Below the pieces are notes generated by a model, which saw only the letters and a list, made by a program, of their open reading frames with translations, did not search any database and was not told the origin of the DNA. This document shows, piece after piece, positions 35,207 through 51,958 of a DNA stretch of 64,000 nucleotides. A program made the position numbers and the translations under genes. Where the stretch lies: contig OV121093.1 of assembly GCA_921293015.1 (NCBI GenBank), positions 31,010,622 through 31,074,621 on the forward strand. The letters run 5' to 3'. Each line of letters begins with the position of its first letter. Positions within the stretch are counted from its first letter, which is position 1. This DNA comes from Phorcus lineatus (lineage: Eukaryota > Mollusca > Gastropoda > Trochida > Trochidae).

Positions 35207-35773
35207 AGTTGATTTTAAAGTTAAAATGCTAAACTGCACGTGGTCTGATTCAAAGACTTGCTGGATGCAAATTTACATTGAATAGAGGCCGGAATATGTA
35301 CTGATTTTAACTCATGGACTGGTTCATTTACTCATCTGTACATATTTCATGTGAAAAATGTATCAAATTTAGACCTAACAGATACTTTAGAACAGGAGTT
35401 ATTACTACACAACATGAAAGTTACCTGAAGAGTGAACCTCACATAATACTCTTTGCAAGAACACCTGCAAACATTTCGAGGCAAGCAACAGCATGGTTTG
35501 TCGAAACCGAAACTGGAAATATCCTATTACAATAACTGGAAAATAAATGGTGCACGTAGCGCAATAAACTTGGCTCTGACTTGTAATAGTAAAAAAAAAC
35601 TGCGATAATTTCAATTACCTTCTCTAAACTGAACCCTATTAGAGAAAACTGAAATTGAAAATAAATTGATATAAATATATATTCACTCAAAGAAAATAAA
35701 CACATGAAATGAGTCTTTGATAAAAAAGAGATCTCTTTCGATTCAAATCAACCTCCGGAGCGACAACAGAGTT
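35207..35773. other. No gene seen
   Basis: AT-rich 3' flank of the Thr-rich exon. An AATAAA at about 35659 on the plus strand could serve as a poly(A) signal, but it is far from the stop. Confidence 0.35.
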
Positions 35774-38700
35774 GAGCATGAGGCTTAACGCTTAATGTCA
35801 CTCTGCCCAATACTCAGCTGCACTCTCCAGGACCATGCAACATTTGTGCACAGAACGTTTGAGCATGAGGCTTAACGCTTAATGTCACTCTGCTGAATAC
35901 TCAGCTGCACTCTCTTGGACCATGCAACATTTGTGCACAGAACGTTTGAGCATGAGACTTAACGCTTAATGTCAGTCTGCTGAATACTCAGCTGCACTCT
36001 CCAGGACCATGCAACATTTGTGCACAGAACGTTTGAGCATGAGACTTAACGCTTAATGTCACTCTGCCCAATACTCAGCTGCACTCTCCAGGACCATGCA
36101 ACATTTGTGCACAGAACGTTTGAGCATGAGGCTTAACGCTTAATGTCACTCTGCCCAATACTCAGCTGCACTCTCCAGGACCATGCAACATTTGTGCACA
36201 GAACGTTTGAGCATGAGGCTTAACGCTTAATGTCACTCTGCTGAATACTCAGCTGCACTCTCTTGGACCATGCAACATTTGTGCACAGAACGTTTGAGCA
36301 TGAGACTTAACGCTTAATGTCACTCTGCTGAATACTCAGCTGCACTCTCTTGGACCATGCAACATTTGTGCACAGAACGTTTGAGCATGAGGCTTAACGC
36401 TTAATGTCACTCTGCTGAATACTCAGCTGCACTCTCTTGGACCATGCAACATTTGTGCACAGAACGTTTGAGCATGAGACTTAACGCTTAATGTCACTCT
36501 GCTGAATACTCAGCTGCACTCTCCAGGACCATGCAACATTTGTGCACAGAACGTTTGAGCATGAGGCTTAAAGCTTAATGTCACTCTGCTGAAAACTCAG
36601 CTGCACTCTCCAGGACCATGCAACATTTGTGCACAGAACGTTTGAGCATGAGGCTTAAAGCTTAATGTCAGTCTGCTGAATACTCAGCTGCACTCTCCAG
36701 GACCATGCAACATTTGTGCACAGAACGTTTGAGCATGAGACTTAACGCTTAATGTCACTCTGCTGAATACTCAGCTGCACTCTCCAGGACCATGTAACAT
36801 TTGTGCACAGAACGTTTGAGCATGAGGCTTAACGCTTAATGTCACTCTGCTGAAAACTCAACTGCACTCTCCAGGACCATGCAACATTTGTGCACAGAAC
36901 GTTTGAGCATGAGACTTAACGCTTAATGTCACTCTGCTGAATACTCAGCTGCACTCTCTTGGACCATGCAACATTTGTGCACAGAACGTTTGATCATGAG
37001 ACTTAACGCTTAATGTCACTCTGCTGAATACTCAGCTGCACTCTCCAGGACCATGCAACATTTGTGCACAGAACGTTTGAGCATGAGGCTTAACGCTTAA
37101 TGTCACTCTGCTGAATACTCAGCTGCACTCTCCAGGACCATGCAACATTTGTGCACAGAACGTTTGAGCATGAGACTTAACGCTTAATGTCACTCTGCTG
37201 AATACTCAGCTGCACTCTCCAGGACCATGCAACATTTGTGCACAGAACGTTTGAGCATGAGACTTAACGCTTAATGTCAGTCTGCTGAATACTCAGTTGC
37301 ACTCTCCAGGACCATGCAACATTTGTGCACAGAACGTTTGAGCATGAGACTTAACGCTTAATGTCACTCTGCCCAATACTCAGCTGCACTCTCCAGGACC
37401 ATGCAACATTTGTGCACAGAACGTTTGAGCATGAGGCTTAACGCTTAATGTCACTCTGCCCAATACTCAGCTGCACTCTCCAGGACCATGCAACATTTGT
37501 GCACAGAACGTTTGAGCATGAGGCTTAACGCTTAATGTCACTCTGCTGAATACTCAGCTGCACTCTCTTGGACCATGCAACATTTGTGCACAGAACGTTT
37601 GAGCATGAGACTTAACGCTTAATGTCACTCTGCTGAATACTCAGCTGCACTCTCTTGGACCATGCAACATTTGTGCACAGAACGTTTGAGCATGAGGCTT
37701 AACGCTTAATGTCACTCTGCTGAATACTCAGCTGCACTCTCTTGGACCATGCAACATTTGTGCACAGAACGTTTGAGCATGAGACTTAACGCTTAATGTC
37801 ACTCTGCTGAATACTCAGCTGCACTCTCCAGGACCATGCAACATTTGTGCACAGAACGTTTGAGCATGAGGCTTAAAGCTTAATGTCACTCTGCTGAAAA
37901 CTCAGCTGCACTCTCCAGGACCATGCAACATTTGTGCACAGAACGTTTGAGCATGAGGCTTAAAGCTTAATGTCAGTCTGCTGAATATTCAGCTGCACTC
38001 TCCAGGACCATGTAACATTTGTGCACAGAACGTTTGAGCATGAGGCTTAACGCTTAATGTCACTCTGCTGAAAACTCAGCTGCACTCTCCAGGACCATGC
38101 AACATTTGAGCACAGAACGTTTGAGCATGAGACTTAACGCTTAATGTCAGTCTGCTGAATACTCAGTTGCACTCTCCAGGACCATGCAACATTTGTGCAC
38201 AGAACGTTTGAGCATGAGACTTAACGCTTAATGTCACTCTGCTGAATACTCAGCTGCACTCTCCAGGACCATGTAACATTTGTGCACAGAACGTTTGAGC
38301 ATGAGGCTTAACGCTTAATGTCACTCTGCTGAAAACTCAGCTGCACTCTCCAGGACCATGCAACATTTGTGCACAGAACGTTTGAGCATGAGACTTAACG
38401 CTTAATGTCACTCTGCTGAATACTCAGCTGCACTCTCTTGGACCATGCAACATTTGTGCACAGAACGTTTGATCATGAGACTTAACGCTTAATGTCACTC
38501 TGCTGAATACTCAGCTGCACTCTCCAGGACCATGCAACATTTGTGCACAGAACGTTTGAGCATGAGGCTTAAAGCTTAATGTCAGTCTGCTGAATATTCA
38601 GCTGCACTCTCCAGGACCATGTAACATTTGTGCACAGAACGTTTGAGCATGAGGCTTAACGCTTAATGTCACTCTGCTGAATACTCAGCTGCACTCTCCA

Positions 38701-38985
38701 GGACCATGCAACATTTGTGCACAGAACGTTTGAGCATGAGACTTAACGCTTAATGTCACTCTGCTGAATACTCAGCTGCACTCTCCAGGACCATGCAACA
38801 TTTGTGCACAGAACGTTTGAGCATGAGACTTAACGCTTAATGTCAGTCTGCTGAATACTCAGTTGCACTCTCCAGGACCATGCAACATTTGTGCACAGAA
38901 CGTTTGAGCATGAGGCTTAACGCTTAATGTCAGTCTGCTGAATACTCAGCTGCACTCTCCAGGACTATTTGTGCACAGAACGTCT
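35774..38985 (+). repeat. Satellite array, 87-bp unit, about 37 copies
   Basis: Head-to-tail array with an exact period of 87 bp; the unit starts GAGCATGAGGCTTAACGCTT and ends TTGTGCACAGAACGTTT. Units vary at a few fixed sites: GAGGCTT or GAGACTT, AACGC or AAAGC, CACTC or CAGTC, CTGAATAC or CCCAATAC or CTGAAAAC, CCAGG or CTTGG. The pattern of variants repeats every 15 units: markers at 36064, 36151 and 36591 recur at 37369, 37456 and 37896, each 1305 bp on. All reading frames contain a stop in each unit although 87 is divisible by three. The last unit is truncated where a BEL/Pao remnant begins. Confidence 0.95.
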
Positions 38986-39480
38986 TCAGTTTGACGATTC
39001 GTTCCACTGCATCTTCTCCTGGATAGACCTGGACAACTCGTGCCAAGAGAATATGCTGTAACATGTAGTAGTTTCTGCTAACTTGAATGTCTCTCATAGG
39101 CAATGAAGCATTTTTAACCTTGGATTGTCTTTACCAATGTGTAGTCTTGTTTTGTCTTCTTATTTCCCTCTTGTTCGCCTTGTGAATCTGCTCGCTCACA
39201 TACACTCTTATCTGGCCAGACTGTTTGGGTTTATTGCAGGAAGGATGGTCCATGGGCCACAAATTGTCCAATGTTGCCGACTCTTACCCCTCTACATAGG
39301 CTGTCTGCTGGGTTGAGCTGTCTGCTGGGTTGAGCTGTGTAGTAACAAACTTCCATCTTTCCACAACCCACTCTGTCTGAATTTCGGCGATTTGAAAGGT
39401 TTAGTGGTTTTCACAAAGGACCGTGGGTGAATACTTGATGACCAGGTTAATTGATGATATGTACTGAAGGTCATACATTT
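38985..39480 (-). pseudogene. BEL/Pao-like LTR retrotransposon pol remnant
   Basis: On the minus strand from 39480 the frames read LQYISSIN, then TFQIAEIQTEWVVERWKF, LNPADSLCRGV and FVAHGPSFLQ. This is the RNase H to integrase-linker region of BEL/Pao pol (family pattern: FVANR, EI, W, NPAD-x-x-x-RG, W-x-GP-x-x-L). Near 39010-39080 LLARVVQVYPGEDAVERIV matches the integrase C-terminal block (LARV-x-x-x-YPG-x-D). The integrase core between them is missing. Stops occur, and a 17-bp tandem duplication at about 39300-39333 shifts the frame inside the NPAD motif. It is an inactive relic lying directly against the 87-bp satellite. Confidence 0.65.
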
Positions 39481-40152
39481 GGCAATAGCTGATGTTTGAA
39501 GCAAACAAAGATTTAAAAAAAACGTGCATCCATCGTATCAGTTAAACTTTGGCACTTGTTTGTATCTGGTCAGTGATAGGCGACTGATACTTACCATATG
39601 TATCTGCTCATAATTGCTTTCATGATGACATTAAGGAGGCGAAGGAGAACTAACACTAAATTCATAGTACAACCATAGGCTTTTGACATGCTTAACATTT
39701 GTGAGAATTATTACTGTTAATTTGATGATCTATATTTCATTTATTCAATCTAAAGTAATAAGGTATAATCTTAACAGTGAGAGAAAGATGTTGCGCAAGA
39801 GATGTGAAAGAAGAGAAGTAGAAGCTTTGTGTTGAGAAAGGTATTTTAAGGCTAAAACATATTAAGAGGAATAAAGAGAGTTATATATAACTTTCATTTA
39901 CACCTCTGTTATTTCTTTCTGTTGTAATAATAATTTCCTTTTATGAATGACGACTACAAAGGTATTATAACTGCAAGTAAATTGAATCGGAAAACGGGTG
40001 CAAAACTTGACTTGACTATTTAAATAACATGCTACAGATTGACAATGAATATTTACAGATGCACTTGCTTTCAGTGTGAAATGAGCATGGTCTGCACGTG
40101 CAGAATATGGTTCATGCCTCCTGTCCTCAAACGTTTGTTGACTTCATATATA
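39481..40152. other. No gene seen
   Basis: AT-rich spacer between the BEL/Pao relic and the 68-bp satellite. Confidence 0.5.
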
Positions 40153-43100
40153 AGAGGTTTATTAGACGCATATAAGATGTATACGAGACGTATATTTGAC
40201 GTTTATTTGATGTTTATTAGACGCATATAAGGTGTATATGAGACGTACATGAGACGTTTATTTGATGTTTATTATAGAGGTTTATAAGACGCATATAAGA
40301 TGTATATGAGACGTATATAAGACGTTTATTTAATGTTTATTATAGAGGTTTATAAGACGCATATAAGATGTATATGAGACGTATATAAGACGTTTATTTA
40401 ATGTTTATTATAGAGGTTTATTAGACGCATATAAGATGTATATGAGACGTATATTAGACGTTTATTTGATGTTTATTATAGAGGTTTATTAGACGCATAT
40501 AAGATGTACATGAGGCGTATATTAGACGTTTATTTGATGTTTATTATAGAGGTTTATTAGACGCATATAAGATGTATATGAGACGTATATTAGACGTTTA
40601 TTTGATGTTTATTATAGAGGTTTATTAGACGCATATAATATGTATATGAGACGTATATTAGACGTTTATTTGATGTTTATTATAGAGGTTTATTAGACGC
40701 ATATAAGATGTACATGAGGCGTATATTAGACGTTTATTTGATGTTTATTATAGAGGTTTATTAGACGCATATAAGATGTATATGAGACGTATATTAGACG
40801 TTTATTTGATGTTTATTATAGAGGTTTATTAGACGCATATAATATGTATATGAGACGTATATTAGACGTTATTTGATGTTTATTATAGAGGTTTATTAGA
40901 CGCATATAATGTGTATATGAGACGTATATTAGACGTTTATTTGCTGTTTATTATAGAGGTTTATTAGACACATATAAGATGTATATGAGACGTATATTAG
41001 ACGGTTATTTGATGTTTATTATAGAGGTTGATTAGACGCATATAATATGTATATGATACGTATATTAGACGTTTATTTGATGCTTATTATAGAGGTTTAT
41101 TAGACGCATATAAGATGTATATGAGGCGTATATTTGACGTTTATTTGATGTTTATTATAGAGGTTTATTAGACGCATATAAGATGTATATGAGACGTACA
41201 TGAGACGTTTATTTGATGTTTATTATAGAGGTTTATTAGACGCATATAATATGTATATGAGGCGTATATTAGACGTTTATTTGATGTTTATTATAGAGGT
41301 TTATTAGACGCATATAAGATGTACATGAGGCGTATATTTGACGTTTATTTGATGTTTATTATAGAGGTTTATTAGACGCATATAAGGTGTACATGAGGCG
41401 TATATTAGACGTTTATTTGATGTTTATTATAGAGGTTTATTAGACGCATATAAGATGTACATGAGGCGTATATTTGACGTTTATTTGATGTTTATTATAG
41501 AGGTTTATTAGACGCATATAAGGTGTACATGAGGCGTATATTAGACGTTTATTTGATGTTTATTATAGAGGTTTATTAGACGCATATAAGATGTACATGA
41601 GGCGTATATTTGACGTTTATTTGATGTTTATTATAGAGGTTTATTAGACGCATATAAGGTGTATATGAGACGTACATGAGACGTTTATTTGATGTTTATT
41701 ATAGAGGTTTATAAGACGCATATAAGATGTATATGAGACGTATATTAGACGTTTATTTGATGTTTATTATAGAGGTTTATTAGACGCATATAAGGTGTAT
41801 ATGAGACGTACATGAGACGTTTATTTGATGTTTATTATAGAGGTTTATAAGACGCATATAAGATGTATATGAGACGTATATAAGACGTTTATTTAATGTT
41901 TATTATAGAGGTTTATTAGACGCATATAATATGTATATGATACGTATATTAGACGTTTATTTGATGTTTATTATAGAGGTTTATTAGACGCATATAAGAT
42001 GTACATGAGGCGTATATTTGACGTTTATTTGATGTTTATTATAGAGGTTTATTAGACGCATATAAGATGTACATGAGGCGTATATTAGACGTTTATTTGA
42101 TGTTTATTATAGAGGTTTATTAGACGCATATAAGATGTATATGAGACGTATATTAGACGTTTATTTGATGTTTATTAGACGCATATAAGGTGTATATGAG
42201 ACGTACATGAGACGTTTATTTGATGTTTATTATAGAGGTTTATAAGACGCATATAAGATGTATATGAGACGTATATAAGACGTTTATTTAATGTTTATTA
42301 TAGAGGTTTATTAGACGCATATAAGATGTACATGAGGCGTATATTAGACGTTTATTTAAAGTTTATTATAGAGGTTTATTAGACGCATATAAGATGTATA
42401 TCAGACGTATATTAGACGTTTATTTGATGTTTATTATAGAGGTTTATTAGACGCATATAATATGTATATGAGACGTACATGAGACGTTTATTTGATGTTT
42501 ATTATAGAGGTTTATAAGACGCATATAAGATGTATATGAGACGTATATAAGACGTTTATTTAATGTTTATTATAGAGGTTTATTAGACGCATATAAGATG
42601 TACATGAGGCGTATATTAGACGTTTATTTGATGTTTATTATAGAGGTTTATTAGACGCATATAAGATGTATATGAGACGTACATTAGACGTTTATTTGAT
42701 GTTTATTATAGAGGTTTTTTAGACGCATATAATATGTATATGAGACGTATATTAGACGTTATTTGATGTTTATTATAGAGGTTTATTAGACGCATATAAT
42801 GTGTATATGAGACGTATATTAGACGTTTATTTGCTGTTTATTATAGAGGTTTATTAGACGCATATAAGATGTATATGAGACGTATATTAGACGTTTATTT
42901 GATGTTTATTATAGAGGTTGATTAGACGCATATAAGATGTATATGAGACGTATATTAGACGGTTATTTGATGTTTATTATAGAGGTTGATTAGACGCATA
43001 TAATATGTATATGATACGTATATTAGACGTTTATTTGATGCTTATTATAGAGGTTTATTAGACGCATATAAGATGTATATGAGGCGTATATTTGACGTTT

Positions 43101-46100
43101 ATTTGATGTTTATTATAGAGGTTTATTAGACGCATATAAGATGTATATGAGACGTATATAAGACGTTTATTTAATGTTTATAATAGAGGTTTATTAGACG
43201 CATATAAGATGTATATGAGACGTATATTAGACGTTTATTTGATGTTTATTATAGAGGTTTATTAGACGCATATAAGGTGTACATGAGGCGTATATTAGAC
43301 GTTTATTTGATGTTTATTATAGAGGTTTATTAGACGCATATAAGATGTATATGAGACGTATATTAGACGTTTATTTGATGTTTATTATAGAGGTTTATTA
43401 GACGCATATAATATGTATTTGAGACGTATATTAGACGTTTATTTGATGTTTATTATAGAGGTTTATTAGACGCATATAAGGTGTATATGAGACGTATATT
43501 AGACGTTATTTGATGTTTATTATAGAGGTTTATTAGACGCATATAAGATGTATATGAGGCGTATATTAGACGTTTATTTGATGTTTATTATAGAGGTTTA
43601 TTAGACGCATATAAGATGTATATGAGACGTATATTAGACGTTTATTTGATGTTTATTATAGAGGTTTATTAGACGCATATAATATGTATATGAGACGTAC
43701 ATGAGACGTTTATTTGATGTTTATTATAGAGGTTTATAAGACGCATATAAGATGTATATGAGACGTATATAAGACGTTTACTTAATGTTTATTATAGAGG
43801 TTTATTAGACGCATATAAGATGTACATGAGGCGTATATTAGACGTTTATTTGATGTTTATTATAGAGGTTTATTAGACGCATATAAGATGTATATGAGAC
43901 GTATATTAGACGTTTATTTGATGTTTATTATGGAGGTTAATTAGACGCATATAAGATGTATATGAGACGTATATTTGACGTTTATTTGATGTTTATTATA
44001 GAGGTTTATTAGACGCATATAAGATGTATATGAGACGTATATTAGACGTTATTTGATGTTTATTATAGAGGTTTATTAGACGCATATAAGATGTATATGA
44101 GACGTATATTAGACGTTTATTTGATGTTTATTATAGAGGTTTATTAGACGCATATAATATGTATATGAGACGTATATTAGACGTTATTTGATGTTTATTA
44201 TAGAGGTTTATTAGACGCATATAATGTGTATATGAGACGTATATTAGACGTTTATTTGCTGTTTATTATAGAGGTTTATTAGACGCATATAAGATGTATA
44301 TGAGACGTATATTAGACGTTTATTTGATGTTTATTATAGAGGTTTATTAGACGCATATAAGATGTATATGAGACGTATATTAGACGGTTATTTGATGTTT
44401 ATTATAGAGGTTGATTAGACGCATATAATATGTATATGATACGTATATTAGACGTTTTTTTGATGCTTATTATAGAGGTTTATTAGACGCATATAAGATG
44501 TATATGAGGCGTATATTTGACGTTTATTTGATGTTTATTATAGAGGTTTATTAGACGCATATAAGATGTATATGAGACGTATATAAGACGTTTATTTAAT
44601 GTTTATAATAGAGGTTTATTAGACGCATATAAGATGTATATGAGACGTATATTAGACGTTTATTTGATGTTTATTATAGAGGTTTATTAGACGCATATAA
44701 GGTGTACATGAGGCGTATATTAGACGTTTATTTGATGTTTATTATAGAGGTTTATTAGACGCATATAAGATGTATATGAGACGTATATTAGACGTTTATT
44801 TGATGTTTATTATAGAGGTTTATTAGACGCATATAATATGTATTTGAGACGTATATTAGACGTTTATTTGATGTTTATTATAGAGGTTTATTAGACGCAT
44901 ATAAGGTGTATATGAGACGTATATTAGACGTTATTTGATGTTTATTATAGAGGTTTATTAGACGCATATAAGATGTATATGAGGCGTATATTAGACGTTT
45001 ATTTGATGTTTATTATAGAGGTTTATTAGACGCATATAAGATGTATATGAGACGTATATTAGACGTTTATTTGATGTTTAATATAGAGGTTTATTAGACG
45101 CATATAATATGTATATGAGACGTACATGAGACGTTTATTTGATGTTTATTATAGAGGTTTATAAGACGCATATAAGATGTATATGAGACGTATATAAGAC
45201 GTTTATTTAATGTTTATTATAGAGGTTTATTAGACGCATATAAGATGTACATGAGGCGTATATTAGACGTTTATTTGATGTTTATTATAGAGGTTTATTA
45301 GACGCATATAAGATGTATATGAGACGTATATTAGACGTTTATTTGATGTTTAGTATAGAGGTTTATTAGACGCATATAATATGTATATGAGACGTATATT
45401 AGACGTTATTTGATGTTTATTATAGAGGTTTATTAGACGCATATAATGTGTATATGAGACGTATATTAGACGTTTATTTGCTGTTTATTATAGAGGTTTA
45501 TTAGACGCATATAAGATGTATATGAGACGTATATTAGACGTTTATTTGATGTTTATTATAGAGGTTGATTAGACGCATATAAGATGTATATGAGACGTAT
45601 ATTAGACGGTTATTTGATGTTTATTATAGAGGTTTATTAGACGCATATAAGATGTATATGAGACGTATATAAGACGTTTATTTAATGTTTATAATAGAGG
45701 TTTATTAGACGCATATAATATGTATATGAGACGTATATTAGACGTTATTTGATGTTTATTATAGAGGTTTATTAGACGCATATAATATGTATTTGAGACG
45801 TATATTAGACGTTTATTTGATGTTTATTATAGAGGTTTATTAGACGCATATAAGGTGTATATGAGACGTATATTAGACGTTATTTGATGTTTATTATAGA
45901 GGTTTATTAGACGCATATAAGATGTATATGAGGCGTATATTAGACGTTTATTTGATGTTTATTATAGAGGTTTATTAGACGCATATAAGATGTATATGAG
46001 ACGTATATTAGACGTTTATTTGATGTTTAATATAGAGGTTTATTAGACGCATATAATATGTATATGAGACGTACATGAGACGTTTATTTGATGTTTATTA

Positions 46101-47731
46101 TAGAGGTTTATAAGACGCATATAAGATGTATATGAGACGTATATAAGACGTTTATTTAATGTTTATTATAGAGGTTTATTAGACGCATATAAGATGTACA
46201 TGAGGCGTATATTAGACGTTTATTTGATGTTTATTATAGAGGTTTATTAGACGCATATAAGATGTATATGAGACGTATATTAGACGTTTATTTGATGTTT
46301 AGTATAGAGGTTTATTAGACGCATATAATATGTATATGAGACGTATATTAGACGTTATTTGATGTTTATTATAGAGGTTTATTAGACGCATATAATGTGT
46401 ATATGAGACGTATATTAGACGTTTATTTGCTGTTTATTATAGAGGTTTATTAGACGCATATAAGATGTATATGAGACGTATATTAGACGTTTATTTGATG
46501 TTTATTATAGAGGTTGATTAGACGCATATAAGATGTATATGAGACGTATATTAGACGGTTATTTGATGTTTATTATAGAGGTTTATTAGACGCATATAAG
46601 ATGTATATGAGACGTATATAAGACGTTTATTTAATGTTTATAATAGAGGTTTATTAGACGCATATAAGATGTATATGAGACGTATATTAGACGTTTATTT
46701 GATGTTTATTATAGAGGTTTATTAGACGCATATGTGGTGTACATGAGGCGTATATTAGACGTTTATTTGATGTTTATTATAGAGGTTTATTAGACGCATA
46801 TAAGATGTATATGAGACGTATATTAGACGTTTATTTGATGTTTATTATAGAGGTTTATTAGACGCATATAATATGTATTTGAGACGTATATTAGACGTTT
46901 ATTTGATGTTTATTATAGAGGTTTATTGGACGCATATAAGGTGTATATGAGACGTATATTAGACGTTATTTGATGTTTATTATAGAGGTTTATTAGACGC
47001 ATATAAGATGTATATGAGGCGTATATTAGACGTTTATTTGATGTTTATTATGGAGGTTAATTAGACGCATATAAGATGTATATGAGACGTATATTTGACG
47101 TTTATTTGATGTTTATTATAGAGGTTTATTAGACGCATATAAGATGTATATGAGACGTATATTAGACGTTATTTGATGTTTATTATAGAGGTTTATTAGA
47201 CGCATATAAGGTGTATATGAGGCGTATATTTGACGTTTATTTGAAGTTTATTATAGAGGTTCATTAGATGCATATAAGATGTATATGAGACGTATATTAG
47301 ACATTTATTTGATGTTTATTATAGAGGTTTATTAGACGCATATAATATGTATATGAGACGTATATTAGACGTTTATTTGATGTTTATTATAGAGGTTTAT
47401 TAGACGCATATAAGATGTATATGAGGCGTATATTAGACGTTTATTTGATGTTTATTATGGAGGTTTATTAAACCTATATAAGATGTATATGAGACGTATA
47501 TTTGACGTTTATTTGATGTTTATTATAGAGGTTTATTAGACGCATATAAGATGTACATGAGACGTATATTAGACGTTATTTGATGTTTATTATAGAGGTT
47601 TATTAGACGCATATAATATGTATTTGAGACGTATATTAGACGTTTATTTGATGTTTATTATAGAGGTTTATTAGACGCATATAAGATGTATATGAGACGT
47701 ATATTAGACGTTTATTTGATGTTTGTTATAG
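40153..47731 (+). repeat. Satellite array, 68-bp unit, about 111 copies
   Basis: Tandem array 7.6 kb long. The 68-bp unit divides into six related blocks: GACGCATATAA, GATGTATATGA, GACGTATATTA, GACGTTTATTT, GATGTTTATTA and TAGAGGTTTATTA (five of 11 bp, one of 13 bp), so it grew from an 11-bp motif of type GAYGYWTATWW. Common variants are AAGATG/AATATG/AAGGTG, TATATGAG/TACATGAG, GAGACG/GAGGCG, and a one-base-shorter GACGTTATTTG. A marker unit (CATATAATGTGTATATGAG following a short unit) recurs at about 40891, 42781, 44206, 45428 and 46377. Intervals of 1890, 1425, 1222 and 949 bp are about 28, 21, 18 and 14 units, showing block duplications. No gene is embedded. Confidence 0.95.

Positions 47732-50934
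<3,203 letters not shown>

Positions 50935-50984
<50 letters not shown>
50935..50984 (+). repeat. (TA)n microsatellite, left flank of the inverted element
   Basis: About 25 TA repeats. A similar run lies outside the other arm at 52058-52118. Confidence 0.95.
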
Positions 50985-50986
<2 letters not shown>

Positions 50987-51077
50987 TAAAAAGGTGAAAG
51001 GTCGCACGTGAAGTAAATGTATATTTGAAAATAAAATACTTCAGACGACACTTGCTGTAGATATCATTTTAATGATG

Positions 51078-51123
51078 ACTGGATGCGTCGCATTTCGACT
51101 TGATAACAAGTCTTTTCAACAGT
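51078..51123 (-). ncRNA. Hammerhead-ribozyme-like motif, left arm
   Basis: Identical in sequence to the right-arm copy (51959-52004), but on the minus strand. The same stems I, II and III and the same U3-A8 core variant apply. Confidence 0.45.
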
Positions 51124-51246
51124 GTGGAGTTTTCACAACAATGCAAATATATAGGTACACATGCTTAACAATGTAACAATATACAATAGACTTTGATTGA
51201 TTAGCAAGTGACAAGTGGTTAGCTTGATTAGCTTACAATGCGCTAT

Positions 51247-51921
51247 TTATGAGGGATTAAGAGTTGAGTTATTATGGTAGCTTCTTCCCGGTCTGTCCCA
51301 GTCCATCAATTGATCTTTTGTTTCAATCGCACCGGTGACAAGACCTGTATACATGTAATTTCTAGGAGTATATGTTTTCGCGTTTTTTGAGGAAATTCTT
51401 TTGATAAAATTTAATTTACTCCAGAAGCTTTTTGAAAGGGTGTTCATGGATGATGTTGATAAATTGTCATTTCTTCTCCCTTCCGATTGCGATACAGTTG
51501 AGTCCTCCCCCGCACTTGATAAAATTGTGTTGGATTGGTGAAAGTCCTCGGATGATGATAAGTCCTCAGATTGACTCAAGTCCTCTACAGTTAAGGATCC
51601 CTCTGATTGTAGGTTTATACTTGGGAATTGTTCCAAATTTTCCTCTCCATCAAATGGTGGGGGCGTTGTTCTGTCGTGTTTCGTCCCATCCTTTTGGACC
51701 CTGTTTTTACGAAGTTGATTGTGTCCTTTCTTTGAGGGTCTTTTCTTTTTATTTTTCTGCACATTAGAAGATGTAGTTGATGGTTGCTTTATCAGCCAGT
51801 TTTCTTTTTTCATCCATAGTTTCACACTTTTATTTTCCTCCCTAATTGTGTCATTATTCCATATTTCCAAAAGTTTATCTTGGATGTCTGTTTCATTGTA
51901 TATTGTTAAATTGTTAAGCAT
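51247..51921 (-). CDS. 224-aa low-complexity ORF inside the inverted element, unknown family
   Basis: Starts with MLNNLTIYNETDIQDKLLEI inside the right arm and runs to TAG or TAA at 51247. Residues 1-50 look like a compact helical N-terminus with Trp and Ile (EIWNND, KLWMKKENWLIKQ). Residues 55-90 are very basic (KNKKKRPSKKGHNQLRKNR), suggesting nucleic-acid binding or nuclear import. Residues 95-165 are Ser/Glu/Asp-rich with repeated SEDLS-type words. The end (SFWSKLNFIKRISS, then YMYTGLVTGAIETKDQLMDW) is again ordered-looking. No known domain was recognised. The long open frame in AT-rich DNA makes chance unlikely. Since the start codon is carried by the arm, the left arm also opens MLNNVTIYN on the plus strand but stops after 12 codons. 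A mobile-element protein is the best guess. Confidence 0.55.
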   Translation of the reverse strand: MLNNLTIYNETDIQDKLLEIWNNDTIREENKSVKLWMKKENWLIKQPSTTSSNVQKNKKKRPSKKGHNQLRKNRVQKDGTKHDRTTPPPFDGEENLEQFPSINLQSEGSLTVEDLSQSEDLSSSEDFHQSNTILSSAGEDSTVSQSEGRRNDNLSTSSMNTLSKSFWSKLNFIKRISSKNAKTYTPRNYMYTGLVTGAIETKDQLMDWDRPGRSYHNNSTLNPS

Positions 51922-51958
51922 GTGTACCTATATATTTGCCATGTTGTGAAAACTCCAC

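Noticed and set aside
35774-38985. Possible CRISPR-like array because of the regular 87-bp spacing
   Set aside because: The whole unit is repeated with no unique spacers, and this is animal DNA; it is a satellite.
35774-38985. Coding or hammerhead content in the 87-bp unit (GCTGAATACTCAGC hairpin)
   Set aside because: Each unit has stops in every frame, and the hairpin is broken in the CCCAATAC variant units without compensation.
40153-47731. Coding repeat protein in the 68-bp array
   Set aside because: 68 is not a multiple of three and every frame has frequent stops.
51247-51921. Calling the 224-aa ORF a Penelope reverse transcriptase segment
   Set aside because: No RT or GIY-YIG motif is visible, so only an unknown element protein can be supported.
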